Both the position numbers and the translations under genes were made by a program. This document shows positions 1 through 10,270 of a DNA stretch of 64,000 nucleotides, piece after piece; the stretch's first letter is position 1; each line of letters begins with the position of its first letter. The notes under the pieces are model-generated. The model searched no databases. It had not been told where the DNA came from and saw only the letters and a program-made list of their open reading frames with translations. Source of the stretch: Haloarcula rubra. GTDB taxonomy: Archaea > Halobacteriota > Halobacteria > Halobacteriales > Haloarculaceae. The stretch is taken from positions 186,001 through 250,000 of the forward strand of contig NZ_RKLR01000006.1 of NCBI RefSeq assembly GCF_019599465.1, written 5' to 3'.

Positions 1-796
<796 letters not shown>

Positions 797-1786
797 ATGG
801 CAGACCCAACCCCCACACCGGGCATCCACCACGTGACGTGCATCGCTGGCGACCCACAGCGGAACATGGACTTCTGGGTCGAGACGCTCGGCCTGCGACT
901 CGTGAAGCGATCCATCAATCAGGACGACCCCGGCACATACCACTTCTTCTTCGCGGACGCCGAGGGGACGCCGGGGACGAGCATGACCTTCTTCCCGTGG
1001 GAAGACCTTACACAGGGAAAGGTCGGCTCTGGACAGGTCTCCCGGACCGCGTTCCGCGTCCCAGAGGGTAGTCTGGACTACTGGGAGGACCGGTTCGAGG
1101 AGTACGACGTCGACTACGACGACCGCGTCGAACGGTTCGGAGAGACGGTTCTCCCGTTCCGTGACCCGGACGGCCTGCCGGTCGAACTCGTCGAAGTCGA
1201 GATTCCCGACGACGACCCGACCGTCCCGTGGTCCGAGTTCGTCCCGGTGGAGTACGCCATCCGCGGGTTCCACTCGGTGACGCTGTGGCTGGCCGACCCG
1301 GAACCGACCGAAGACCTGCTTCGGACGATGGGACTGGAAGAAGTCGGTACAGAACAGGCACAAGGTGACACGCCGGGCGACGAGCGAACGCGATTCGCCG
1401 CGTCAGGGCCCGTCGGCAAGTACGTCGACGTCCTCCCGACCATCGAAGGGGGCCGGCAAGGCCACGGGACAGTCCACCACGTCGCCTTCCAGACGCCGAC
1501 CGACGAGGACCAGCAAACGATGCGCGAAGCCGTCCAGTCCGCGGGGCTCCGACCGACTCAGCAGATAGACCGCCACTGGTTCCGGTCGGTGTACTTCCGG
1601 GAGTTCGGCGGAGTGTTGTTCGAACTGGCGACCAGCGGCCCCGGCTACACCGACGACGAACCACTCTCCGAGCTCGGCGAGCGTCTCGTCCTCCCCGGGA
1701 AGTTCGAAGGCCAGCGTGAGCAGATAGAAGCCGGTCTCACAGATGTTACGGTGCCGAGAGCGTCGAAAGCCGAGGCAGACGACTGA
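797..1786 (+). CDS. VOC-family ring-cleaving dioxygenase (MhqO/LinE-like)
   Basis: 329 residues, the usual length for two-domain vicinal-oxygen-chelate dioxygenases that open (hydro)quinone rings with Fe(II). The two halves each carry a glyoxalase-like beta-alpha-beta-beta-beta module (about 8-135 and 155-283). Candidate metal ligands are the His pair at 11-12 (GIHHVTC), the His pair at 227-228 (VHHVAF) and Glu276 (FELATSGPGY). The start ATG at 797 gives the expected N-terminus directly before GIHHVT. It stands alone between katG and a small minus-strand gene. In bacteria relatives detoxify hydroquinones or thiol-reactive compounds; the substrate here cannot be read from the sequence. Confidence 0.85.
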   Translation: MADPTPTPGIHHVTCIAGDPQRNMDFWVETLGLRLVKRSINQDDPGTYHFFFADAEGTPGTSMTFFPWEDLTQGKVGSGQVSRTAFRVPEGSLDYWEDRFEEYDVDYDDRVERFGETVLPFRDPDGLPVELVEVEIPDDDPTVPWSEFVPVEYAIRGFHSVTLWLADPEPTEDLLRTMGLEEVGTEQAQGDTPGDERTRFAASGPVGKYVDVLPTIEGGRQGHGTVHHVAFQTPTDEDQQTMREAVQSAGLRPTQQIDRHWFRSVYFREFGGVLFELATSGPGYTDDEPLSELGERLVLPGKFEGQREQIEAGLTDVTVPRASKAEADD

Positions 1787-1834
1787 GACGAACGCAGGGT
1801 AACGAGAGCAATGTGTGGGACAGTTCCAGTTCTT

Positions 1835-2182
1835 TCAGTTCGCCAGAATCTCGGATAACCGTGCCTCGCCCAGTGTGTCGACCAGTTGCGCGAGTTCGAC
1901 GACGCGTTCCTCACCCAGAGTGTCGACTAGTTGTCGAATCTCCTCTGGATCGAAGGTACGGGCGACATAGCCGAGGTTCTCGACCATCTCCGTGGTCCGT
2001 TCGACCACGTCCTCGTCGGGGACGAGACTCAGCGGCCGGTTCGTGAACCGACCGTCGTCGTTGTAGTAACAGAACCGGAGTTCTGCCTCGTCGGCGTCGT
2101 CCGGCTTGACGACTTGCAGGACCCCGGTGCCATCCTCCCACTCGTCCAGTTCCACCTCGAGGAGCGTCTCGTAGCGAGTCAT
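1835..2182 (-). CDS. Small acidic protein with tandem LVDTLGE repeat
   Basis: 115 residues from ATG at 2182 (MTRYETLLEVELDEWEDG); an upstream in-frame TTG at 2197 is less likely. The N-terminal 75 residues look like a compact beta-rich unit (VLQVVKPDDADEAELRFCYY). The C-terminus holds two adjacent 15-residue copies starting LVDTLGEER and LVDTLGEAR, also recognisable in the DNA as a tandem repeat (about 1841-1930). No function is recognised. The high acidic content and clean codon use support a real haloarchaeal gene. Confidence 0.65.
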   Translation of the reverse strand: MTRYETLLEVELDEWEDGTGVLQVVKPDDADEAELRFCYYNDDGRFTNRPLSLVPDEDVVERTTEMVENLGYVARTFDPEEIRQLVDTLGEERVVELAQLVDTLGEARLSEILAN

Positions 2183-2410
2183 AGCAGCCGATACCAATCG
2201 ATTGCACGTATCTCTTGGGACTGCATCTGTGGGAGTAACCGACTCAGTTTGGGAGACGCAACTGCCCCTAAGTATCGTTCGGCCGGATCTCCATGGCGGC
2301 CGCCGTCGGCAGGCTCGACGAACGGTGCCCGTACGAAAGTGTGTGTTGGCGGTCCGCTAGTGTGACCGGAGAAAAACATCTTTCCCCGACCCGGACCTCG
2401 ACAGAAGTAG

Positions 2411-3718
2411 ATGACCCCGACGAGCTCCCGGCCACCGACGCCACCCGGCAAGCCGATGGTCGGGCATACAGCGGCCTTCGTGCGCGACCCCTTCGGCTTC
2501 ATCAGACAGTCGGTCGACTCGACTGGCGACGCGTTCCGTATGCAGTTACTCGGCAAGGACGTGTACGTGCTGGCACACCCGGACTACGTCGGCACGGCGT
2601 TGTCTAATCCGGAGAGGTTCGCTAAGCCCGACGATTTCGAAGTAGCGTTCGGGGATGCCCTCCTCGCCGTGGAGGGTGACCAGTGGCGGCGTCAGCGCCA
2701 CTCGATGGAGCCGTTCTTCAGTCCGCGACGTATCGCCGACCACGCCGAAACGATGGCGGAGGTCGCCGAGTCGCGAATCGGTGGGTGGGCCGCCGACACG
2801 TCTGTCCGTGTCGACGAGGAGATGAAGGCGGTCGCTCTGGAGAACCTGTTCGAAGTCGTACTCGGACAGTCAGTCTCGGATGGGGAAATCGACGAGTTAT
2901 CCACTGCCGCCCGCGACCTCAACCTGTGGTTCAAGCCGACGTCGTGGGCCCTCCCCGAGTGGGTGCCGACGCCGTCGCGTCACAAGTTCGAGCGCGCCAG
3001 TACGGAGTTGCGTGACCGAGCGGGGACCCTGTTGGCCGAGACGGGCGAGAGGCCCCGAGAGGATAGCCTGCTCGCCACACTTGCCGAGTTGCGTGACGAC
3101 CCCGATTCGGGGTACGACGAGGCGGAGGTGCTCGACCAAGTGGTCGGGATGCTGTTCGCTGGCCACGAGACGACGGCACTCGCGATGACGTACGCATTGC
3201 ACCAGCTCGCGACACACCCAACGGTTGCCGAACGGTTACACGCCGAAATCGACGACGTCATCGACGGCACACCGACGTTCGACCAGTTGCAAGAGTTGGA
3301 CTACCTCGAACGGGTCGTCGACGAGACGCTTCGCCTCTATCCCCCGGTCCACGCGATTCCACGAGTCACGACCGAGTCGGTCGACGTCGGAGACTACACC
3401 CTCCCCGAAGGGGCGACCGTGTTGCTCAGCGTCTGGTGTCTCCACCGCGATGCTCGATTCTACGACGACCCGCTCACGTTCGACCCCGACCGGTGGGCAG
3501 GTACCTCGCCGAGGGACCGAGGGCACGCGTTCGTCCCGTTCGGAGCGGGGCCACGCATCTGTATCGGCCGACACTTCGCTCGCCTCGAAGCGAAGGCCGT
3601 CATCGCCGAAGTCGGCCGCCGGTATCACATAGACGCCGCGGACGGGATGGAGGTGATGCCCCAGATGACGACCCAGCCAGCGGACCCGGTACGTCTCCGA
3701 GTGTCTGACCGGACCTGA
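2411..3718 (+). CDS. Cytochrome P450
   Basis: 435 residues, soluble, no membrane anchor. The I-helix oxygen-binding motif AGHETTA is at 250-256, the K-helix ETLR (ExxR) at 305-308, and the haem-binding loop FGAGPRICIG at 377-386 with Cys384 as the axial thiolate. The proline-rich start (RPPTPPGKPMVGH) follows the usual P450 layout. The ATG at 2411 fits the family length. It is monocistronic and converges on the ABC transporter operon. Haloarchaeal P450s of this type are annotated from genomes; substrate and redox partner are unknown, and no ferredoxin or reductase gene is adjacent. Confidence 0.93.
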   Translation: MTPTSSRPPTPPGKPMVGHTAAFVRDPFGFIRQSVDSTGDAFRMQLLGKDVYVLAHPDYVGTALSNPERFAKPDDFEVAFGDALLAVEGDQWRRQRHSMEPFFSPRRIADHAETMAEVAESRIGGWAADTSVRVDEEMKAVALENLFEVVLGQSVSDGEIDELSTAARDLNLWFKPTSWALPEWVPTPSRHKFERASTELRDRAGTLLAETGERPREDSLLATLAELRDDPDSGYDEAEVLDQVVGMLFAGHETTALAMTYALHQLATHPTVAERLHAEIDDVIDGTPTFDQLQELDYLERVVDETLRLYPPVHAIPRVTTESVDVGDYTLPEGATVLLSVWCLHRDARFYDDPLTFDPDRWAGTSPRDRGHAFVPFGAGPRICIGRHFARLEAKAVIAEVGRRYHIDAADGMEVMPQMTTQPADPVRLRVSDRT

Positions 3719-3774
3719 GAGTCGCGATGGGAAGGGTCGACGTGTGGTTGGAAACCCGTGAGACGTCGCTACGA

Positions 3775-5058
3775 CTACCGTACGTTGTCGGGTTCGACGA
3801 GGTGACAGGCGGCCCGATGCTCATCTGTCACCCACACTTCTTCGGGGTTTTCTTGAGCACAGACTGTCGGGAACGCGGCGTCGAGGTGTTCGTGCGCTCC
3901 GGCGACGTCGCCGCCGAGAACCTCTGACAGCGCCGCGTCGAGAACGTCCTCTGCGTCACGGTCACCCAGCGTGTCAGGGATGCCGAACTCCGCACGGATG
4001 GCGCCCCGAACTTGCCCGTCGGTCACTGTCTCGACGGGCCTGCCGGACTCGGCGGCGACGAACTCACGGACAGAGTCTGGGTCGACGCCGTCCGTGGCGA
4101 GACGACGGCGGAAGTCGAGGACTGCCCGCCAGGCCTGCTGGTTGATGTCGTACCCCGGCGGCGGGATGACCTTCGGACAGCGGGTGTGGAAGCGACAGCC
4201 ACTCGGCGGGTCGCTCGCTGACGGCACATCTCCACGTAACTCGACCCGATTGCCGCGTTTTCGCGGGTCCAGCGTCGGTATCGAGGCGACGAGCACCTGC
4301 GTGTACGGGTGCTGTGGCGTGTCGAACAGGCGGGTTGTCGGGGCGTACTCGACGATTTCGCCGAGGTACATCACGGCGACTCGGTCACAGATTTCCCGGA
4401 CGATACCCATGTCGTGGGTGATGACGACGATGCCGAGGCCGAACTCCCGCTGAAGGTCCTCCAACAATCCGAGAATCGCCGACTGTACGGACACGTCGAG
4501 CGCACTCGTGGGTTCGTCGGCGATGAGAAGGTCCGGGTTGAGGACGAGCGCTCTGGCCAGCGCGACACGTTGTTTCTGCCCGCCCGAGAACTCGTGTGGA
4601 TACCGGTCGGCGTCCTCCGCCGATAGGCCGACTCGCTCCAGGAGGTCTGCGGTCACCTCTCGCCGGAGTTCGCGGTCGGTTACGCCGTGGACGACGAGCG
4701 GTTCGGCGACGGACTCGCCGATAGTCATCCGCGGGTCGAAACTGGCGCTCGGGTCCTGAAATATCATCTGGGCCTTCCGGCGGAACGCCTTGAGTTCGCG
4801 CCCAGAGAGGTCTGTAATGTCCTCGCCCTCGAAGCGTATCGACCCCGCGGTGGGCTCTTCGAGACGGAGCATCGTCCGGGCCGCAGTCGATTTCCCACAC
4901 CCGGACTCGCCGACGAGGCCGACTGTCTCACCCCGATGTACCGAGAGGTCGATGCCGTCGACGGCCCGCACAGTCCCGACCTGTCGCCTGAGGATACCCT
5001 CGGTAATGGGGAAGTGCTTCGTCAGGTTCTCCACCTCGAACAGCGGTGAGTCAGCCAT
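3775..5058 (-). CDS. dppF: Peptide/nickel-type ABC transporter ATP-binding protein (DppF/OppF)
   Basis: Second ATPase of the importer, 427 residues from ATG at 5058 (MADSPLFEVENLTKHF). Walker A GESGCGKS lies at 50-57, with the ABC signature YPHEFSGGQKQR and a Walker B ending in DEPTSALD. The start overlaps the end of the preceding ATPase gene by 8 bases, and longer upstream reading has no family similarity. The C-terminal oligo_HPY region is split: CRFHTRCPKVIPP is separated from the closing Cys motif (FPTVCAQENPEEVW) by roughly 100 charged residues, so the protein is about 90 residues longer than bacterial OppF. It powers solute import at the membrane with the four genes upstream. Confidence 0.93.
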   Translation of the reverse strand: MADSPLFEVENLTKHFPITEGILRRQVGTVRAVDGIDLSVHRGETVGLVGESGCGKSTAARTMLRLEEPTAGSIRFEGEDITDLSGRELKAFRRKAQMIFQDPSASFDPRMTIGESVAEPLVVHGVTDRELRREVTADLLERVGLSAEDADRYPHEFSGGQKQRVALARALVLNPDLLIADEPTSALDVSVQSAILGLLEDLQREFGLGIVVITHDMGIVREICDRVAVMYLGEIVEYAPTTRLFDTPQHPYTQVLVASIPTLDPRKRGNRVELRGDVPSASDPPSGCRFHTRCPKVIPPPGYDINQQAWRAVLDFRRRLATDGVDPDSVREFVAAESGRPVETVTDGQVRGAIRAEFGIPDTLGDRDAEDVLDAALSEVLGGDVAGAHEHLDAAFPTVCAQENPEEVWVTDEHRAACHLVEPDNVR

Positions 5059-6112
5059 CGGACTCACCAGCACTGTGACCGTCCCTGAGCACCGCCGGGT
5101 CACCGCTCGGGCCGTGGTACACGCAGGAGGCGGTCTGTGTCTGCGTCTCTTCGACGTCGTAGAGCGGTGGCTGGTCGCCGGTGTGACACTCGTCACGAGC
5201 GTAGTCGCATCGGGCGGCGAACCGACAGCCGGGAGGAGGGTCGTGGAGGTCCGGAAGCCGACCCCCGATACTCCGTAGTGGCCGGCCTCGACCTGGCAGA
5301 CAATCGAACAACACCTGCGTGTACGGATGGGCTGGGGCGTCGAACACCTCGTAGACGCTCCCTCGTTCCATCACTTTCCCAGCGTACAGCACGACGACCC
5401 GGTCGGCCAGTTCGGCCACGACGCCGAGGTCGTGCGTGATGAGAAGAATCGACATGTCGTACTCGGCCTGCACCGCTTCGAGAAGGTCCAGTACCTGCGC
5501 TTGAATCGTGACGTCCAGCGCCGTCGTCGGTTCGTCGGCGATGAGGAGGTCCGGGTTGGCCGCGAGTGCCATGGCGACGACGATACGCTGTTTCATCCCG
5601 CCGGAGAACTCGTGCGGGTAGTCGTCGTACCGCGTCGTCGCGTCCGGAATCCCGACCTGATCCAGCAACGTGAGCGTCCGCTCTCTGGCCGCGGCGTCGC
5701 TCACGTCCTCGTGGACCTGTATCGCCTCACGAATCTGCCAGCCGACGGTGAAACAGTGGTTGAGTGCGTGCTGCGGGTCCTGAAACACGTGCGCGATGCG
5801 GTTGCCACGAACCCTGCGAAGTTCCCGTTCGGAGAGCGAGAGCAGGTCACGGCCGTCGAGTTCGGCCACACCGCGGACGACACGACCGGGCGGCATCCGA
5901 ATCAACTTCGTAATCGTCTCGGCGGTGACGGTCTTCCCGCTACCGCTCTCGCCGACGAGACAAACCGTCTCCCCCTGTTCCACGTCGAATTCGACGCCGT
6001 CGACGGCCCGAAGTGGCCCTCTGTCGGTGTCGAACTCGACGGTGAGGTCGCGAACGGACAGGAGCGGCGTCCCCTGTTGCCTCTCAGTCCGTTGCTCGTG
6101 TCGCTGGCCCAT
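5051..6112 (-). CDS. dppD: Peptide/nickel-type ABC transporter ATP-binding protein (DppD/OppD)
   Basis: 353 residues from ATG at 6112 (MGQRHEQRTERQQGTPLLSV). Walker A GESGSGKT is at 54-61, the signature YPHEFSGGMKQR and Walker B LLIADEPTTALD follow, and the C-terminal oligo_HPY motif (PPGCRFAARC) is complete. The ATG shares one base with the stop of the permease gene upstream (TGATG), which points to translational coupling. The longer reading frame reaching to 6499 runs into permease-coding sequence and is not used. Pairs with DppF to form the ATPase heterodimer. Confidence 0.93.
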   Translation of the reverse strand: MGQRHEQRTERQQGTPLLSVRDLTVEFDTDRGPLRAVDGVEFDVEQGETVCLVGESGSGKTVTAETITKLIRMPPGRVVRGVAELDGRDLLSLSERELRRVRGNRIAHVFQDPQHALNHCFTVGWQIREAIQVHEDVSDAAARERTLTLLDQVGIPDATTRYDDYPHEFSGGMKQRIVVAMALAANPDLLIADEPTTALDVTIQAQVLDLLEAVQAEYDMSILLITHDLGVVAELADRVVVLYAGKVMERGSVYEVFDAPAHPYTQVLFDCLPGRGRPLRSIGGRLPDLHDPPPGCRFAARCDYARDECHTGDQPPLYDVEETQTQTASCVYHGPSGDPAVLRDGHSAGESDG

Positions 6113-7284
6113 CACTCCACCTCCGAGCGCGGGTCGAGCGCATCCCTGAGTGCGTCGCCCACGAAGTTGAAGGCCAGAATCGTCAGGAACAGAAAGACGC
6201 CGGGGACGGTGGAAATCCACCACGCGGTCCGGAGGTCCGAGCGACCGGCGGCAATGGTCTGGCCCCACGAGGGTATCGTCGGGTCGCCCAGCGAGAGAAA
6301 GGCCAGCCCCGCCTCGAACAGGATGAGGCCGGGAATCAACAGCGTCAGATTCGTGATGACTGTTCCGGAGACGTTCGGCAGGATGTGCCGCCTGATGACG
6401 TGTGCAGTGCCCGCGCCGGCACAGCGCGCCACCTCGACGTACTCGTCTTCGGACCGCTGGAGGGCCGCGCTTCGCACGAGTCTGGCGGTCCCGCCCCAAC
6501 TGAAGAGGCCGAACACGAGGATGAACATCAATAGACTCCCGCCGAAGAGGTAGATGAGCAGGAGGTACAGCAGGAACGAGGGGAACACCTGCTGGATGTC
6601 GACGTACCGCATCAACACCTCGTCGACGAGGCCGCCGACGTACGCGGCGACAGTGCCGACCGTCGCCCCGATGCTGATGATGAGGAACGACGTTATCAAG
6701 CCGATTCGAATCGAGACGCGCATCCCGAGGACGACCAGCGACAGGATGTCCTTGCCGTCGCCCGTCGTCCCGAGGGGGAACTGCCAGTTCCCGTGACAGC
6801 GGCCGCCGACGACGTCACCGACGCAACTGAGCGGGACAGTGCTGTCGACACTGAGACCGACTGGCGGCTGATAGCTCTGTGTGAGCGCGACCTGTGGTTT
6901 GCTGACTATCAGTGGCCCGACCAGTCCTAGCGTGAAGACGACTATCAGAAACCAGAGGCTGACCACGGCAGCCCGGTTCTTCCGGAATTCTCGCCAGTAG
7001 TGGGCGGTCATCCGCCGATGGGTCGCCAGTGGGACGAGGACGTAGAAGACGAACAGTGACAGCGACACCACGAACAGCCAGTCCAGTTGGGTCAGGTCCC
7101 AGCCGTCGCGGAACAGGGGGTTCGGCGAGAACAGCGGGGCTTCCCGAACGTAGTCGAACGCGAAGACGACCGCGAGGGCTGCCAACGTCGTCAGGAACCC
7201 TGCTGTCTGTCGACCCACGGCGATACCGTGGTTCGCCTCCCAGTCGATATCCTCGAAACGGCGACGGGGTGTGTCGGTACTCAT
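6112..7284 (-). CDS. dppC: ABC transporter permease (DppC-like)
   Basis: 390-residue inner permease subunit. Two membrane segments precede a long N-terminal loop (about 33-100), followed by the BPD_transp_1 core with the EAA-type loop (SRSAALQRSEDEY region, ending in RRHILPNV) that contacts the ATPases. The C-terminus FVGDALRDALDPRS is typical of DppC/OppC. The N-terminal extension of about 100 residues is longer than in E. coli DppC but common in haloarchaea. It overlaps the upstream permease by one base. Confidence 0.92.
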   Translation of the reverse strand: MSTDTPRRRFEDIDWEANHGIAVGRQTAGFLTTLAALAVVFAFDYVREAPLFSPNPLFRDGWDLTQLDWLFVVSLSLFVFYVLVPLATHRRMTAHYWREFRKNRAAVVSLWFLIVVFTLGLVGPLIVSKPQVALTQSYQPPVGLSVDSTVPLSCVGDVVGGRCHGNWQFPLGTTGDGKDILSLVVLGMRVSIRIGLITSFLIISIGATVGTVAAYVGGLVDEVLMRYVDIQQVFPSFLLYLLLIYLFGGSLLMFILVFGLFSWGGTARLVRSAALQRSEDEYVEVARCAGAGTAHVIRRHILPNVSGTVITNLTLLIPGLILFEAGLAFLSLGDPTIPSWGQTIAAGRSDLRTAWWISTVPGVFLFLTILAFNFVGDALRDALDPRSEVE

Positions 7285-8252
7285 CAGCGGTCACCGTAGT
7301 CGATGCGGGGGTCCAGCACGGTGTAGGCGACGTCCTGCAACAGGTTGCCGATGACGGCGATGAACACGCCGACGAGCGTCGTCGCCAACACCAGTGGAGT
7401 GTCCTGATTCTGGATGGCCTTGAAACTCAACTGTCCCAGTCCGGGGATGCCGAACACCACCTCGACGAGGTAGGAACTCGCGATGAACAGTCCGAGCAGG
7501 TCCGCCACGAGAATCGTCGAGAGCGGCACTGCCGCGGGCCGAAGCACGTGCAACAGCAGTATTCGCCGCTCCGAGACGCCCTTCGCCTTCGCCGTCTTCG
7601 TGAACGTCGCCTCGACGTACTCCAGCGCTTCTGCCCGAGTGTACCGCGTCAAACTCGCGATAGAACCGGTCGTCAGGACGAAAACTGGCAGAACCAGTTG
7701 TCTGGCGTTGGCTAGACTGAAGACCGGCGCGTCCGGATCGAAGACGATTGGGACCATATCGAGGTGGACGCCGAACACCACCAGTAGGACGATGCCGAAC
7801 CAGAAGTTCGGAATCGCGTACCCGAAGAACGCGACGAACGTCGCGGCGTAGTCGAACCGGGAGTACTGGTGCGTCGCCGAGTACAGGCCGATAGAGAGTC
7901 CGAGCGCCACCGTGAGAATCGTCCACGGCACGGAGTACATCATCGTGTACGGCAGGGCGTCGGCGATGGCCGCAGTCACCGGTTGGCCTCGCGAAGTGCT
8001 ATACCCCCAGTTGAACGTCGCCATGTTGGTCATGTAGTCGGTGTACTGTCGCCAGAGCGGCCGGTCGAGGCCGCGCTGTTGTTCGTACGCCGCTCTGGCG
8101 GCCTCCGCGTCGCCACCGGAGACAGCGGCCTGGAACTGGATACTGGTGAGCGCCTGTTGCTCTGTGACGTACAGCAGTGCCCACGTAATCGAGAGGATGA
8201 CGAACGTCGCGACGATGGCCCAGAGCAGCCGCCGGGCGACGTACCACCTCAT
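7284..8252 (-). CDS. dppB: ABC transporter permease (DppB-like)
   Basis: 322 residues with about six membrane spans, beginning MRWYVARRLLWAIVATFVIL as in DppB/OppB. The coupling loop near YTRAEALEYVEATFTKTAKA and the C-terminal DVAYTVLDPRIDYG are family hallmarks. The ATG at 8252 overlaps the substrate-binding protein stop by four bases (ATGA), so the operon reads binding protein, DppB, DppC, DppD, DppF. Forms the transmembrane channel with DppC. Confidence 0.93.
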   Translation of the reverse strand: MRWYVARRLLWAIVATFVILSITWALLYVTEQQALTSIQFQAAVSGGDAEAARAAYEQQRGLDRPLWRQYTDYMTNMATFNWGYSTSRGQPVTAAIADALPYTMMYSVPWTILTVALGLSIGLYSATHQYSRFDYAATFVAFFGYAIPNFWFGIVLLVVFGVHLDMVPIVFDPDAPVFSLANARQLVLPVFVLTTGSIASLTRYTRAEALEYVEATFTKTAKAKGVSERRILLLHVLRPAAVPLSTILVADLLGLFIASSYLVEVVFGIPGLGQLSFKAIQNQDTPLVLATTLVGVFIAVIGNLLQDVAYTVLDPRIDYGDR

Positions 8253-10123
8253 GACTCGAAGTAGTACGTCTGGGAGTTCCAGCCGCTCGCGAACGTCTCC
8301 GTCGGCCCGACGAGTTCGTCCTGTGCGCCGACGATGTTCGACGGCATGAGCAGGAACCCGAACGGCTGTTCCCGGGCGAGTTGCTCGAACACCTCGGCGA
8401 ACAGTTCGCGCCGTTGTTCCTCGTCGACGGTGCTAGACGCCTCTGCATACAGTTCGGGGATGTTCGACTCGGGGACGTAGCCGTAGTAGTTGACGTTACC
8501 CCTCGTTCTGAAGAACGTGGCACTCGAACTGGGCGTTCGCGGGTAGGTGTTGAACCCGAGGACGACGGACATGTCCCACGGTTCCTGACTGACGGATACG
8601 CCACGTGGACCGCCGTTGAACGCGCCGGCGCTCCACGGGACCTCCTTCCCACTCGGCGGACTGTTCGCCGCGTACTTCTGCTGGAACGTGTTGCCGGGGA
8701 CTGTCTCGATTCCGACGCGAATGCCGAGGTTGGCTTCGACCTCTTGAGCGACGAGTTCCGCCAGCGTCTGGTTCGTCCTGCTCGCGGAACTGGCGTACAG
8801 CGAGAGCGTCACAGCCGACCCGTCGGGGCCGATGAGTGTCTCCCCGTCGTACCGGTAGTCTGTGTCTTCGATGGCGCGCCGCATTCGGCTTCTGGCAGGG
8901 GCGCGTCCGTAGAGGTCACCGACCCCGAAGCGATACTCCTCGATGCCCTCTTCGACGTACCACTTCGAGAAGCGTGGCTGCATCGTAAATGCTGGATCGG
9001 CGAACCCGCGATACAGATTGTCTGCCAGCGTCTGCTTGTTGACGGCACAGACGAACGCCTGCCGGACCGGTATCTTCCGGAACAGTCGCCAGCCGTTGGC
9101 ACGCATATTGTACTTTATCGCCTGCACGAACGGTTGTGGCTGGACGTAGACGTCGACCGTCTCGAGGTCCTGGAACTCCCGGGCGTTCTGTGGAGGGATA
9201 CCGGCGCTCGTCACTTCGCCCTCGCGCAACGCGTTCAGTCGTGAGGACTCCTCCGCGATGACCCGTATCGTGTACGAGTCGAAGTACGGGACGTTGCGCC
9301 ACTCCTCGCCGACGTCGTCCGCCTCGCGGATGTAATACTCCTCGTTGCGTGTGGTGACGTACTGCGATTCACGTTCCCACTCTTCGAACGTGTACGGCCC
9401 GAGGTTACCGGTGTACTGGAGTTGGTTGATCTCCTCGTCCTGCTGGAGACCCTGTGTGTCTTTGTCGGGAACGTACTTCTCCAGAATTCCCTTCGGCAGA
9501 CATCTCTGGCCCCACAGGACTGGTTTGAGTGGGAAGGAAGGGTCGACTTCAGGGAGCCGAATCTCGAAGGTCAGGTCGTCTATCTGCTCGACCGGAATCG
9601 GTTCGCCCTGTCGGAACCAGTCGCCGGCGTTCGTGTAACCCGCCCAGTTGTCCTCCCCTTGGAAGACGTTCCGTATCATGTACACCCAGTCCTCGGCGGT
9701 CATCTGCCCGTACCCGCCGCTCCAGCGAAGGTTGTCACGGAGCGTGATTCGATAGGTCTGTCCGTCCTCCGTCGATGGCTCGGCCCAGAGCGGGAACACG
9801 TTCTGGTCTTCGTCGACGGCCCACGCGCCGTCGAGTGTGAGACCGACGAACGCTCCGGACGTAGTGTCGTTGGTGAACAGCCAGTTCAGCGAGTTCGCGT
9901 CGGACCCGGCGACGCCGGCGAACTCACCGGCCGGTCTTCGTACACCCGTCTCGTCGGTGCCTCCCTCGATCTCTGTCGCCCCGGGTTGCGTATCGCCGCC
10001 GCCGTCACCGAACAATCCGTTACAGCCGGCTGCCGACGCCGTGGCGCCGATGCCTAACGTCCGGAGTATATCACGTCGGGTCGGCGTCGAAAGCGTCCGG
10101 GAAACGTCGCTTTCGTTTGACAT
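8249..10123 (-). CDS. dppA: Extracellular solute-binding lipoprotein of the DppA/OppA family
   Basis: 624 residues, family 5 extracellular solute-binding protein. The N-terminus has a twin-arginine signal (TRRDILRTLGIGATASAAGC) with Arg16-Arg17 and a lipobox Cys34, so it is probably exported folded by Tat and lipid-anchored outside the cell, the haloarchaeal norm. An acidic, Gly-rich linker follows the Cys. The body contains typical SBP_bac_5 stretches (TLRDNLRWSGG; RQAFVCAVNKQ). It opens the five-gene ABC operon and sets its specificity, which may be peptides or other oligomers and cannot be decided here. An AT-rich promoter region lies just upstream. Confidence 0.92.
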   Translation of the reverse strand: MSNESDVSRTLSTPTRRDILRTLGIGATASAAGCNGLFGDGGGDTQPGATEIEGGTDETGVRRPAGEFAGVAGSDANSLNWLFTNDTTSGAFVGLTLDGAWAVDEDQNVFPLWAEPSTEDGQTYRITLRDNLRWSGGYGQMTAEDWVYMIRNVFQGEDNWAGYTNAGDWFRQGEPIPVEQIDDLTFEIRLPEVDPSFPLKPVLWGQRCLPKGILEKYVPDKDTQGLQQDEEINQLQYTGNLGPYTFEEWERESQYVTTRNEEYYIREADDVGEEWRNVPYFDSYTIRVIAEESSRLNALREGEVTSAGIPPQNAREFQDLETVDVYVQPQPFVQAIKYNMRANGWRLFRKIPVRQAFVCAVNKQTLADNLYRGFADPAFTMQPRFSKWYVEEGIEEYRFGVGDLYGRAPARSRMRRAIEDTDYRYDGETLIGPDGSAVTLSLYASSASRTNQTLAELVAQEVEANLGIRVGIETVPGNTFQQKYAANSPPSGKEVPWSAGAFNGGPRGVSVSQEPWDMSVVLGFNTYPRTPSSSATFFRTRGNVNYYGYVPESNIPELYAEASSTVDEEQRRELFAEVFEQLAREQPFGFLLMPSNIVGAQDELVGPTETFASGWNSQTYYFES

Positions 10124-10270
10124 TAACTAGCACAGAAGAACTGTGAGTAGATTAACTATTTGGATTTTTGCACCGTCTAGACGATGTCGCTAGGGAATTT
10201 CACCGGTTCGCCGTTCCCCCGCCGAAACGAGTCCGAGGCCCATTTACCACTCGACTGCATGGGGCCATGT

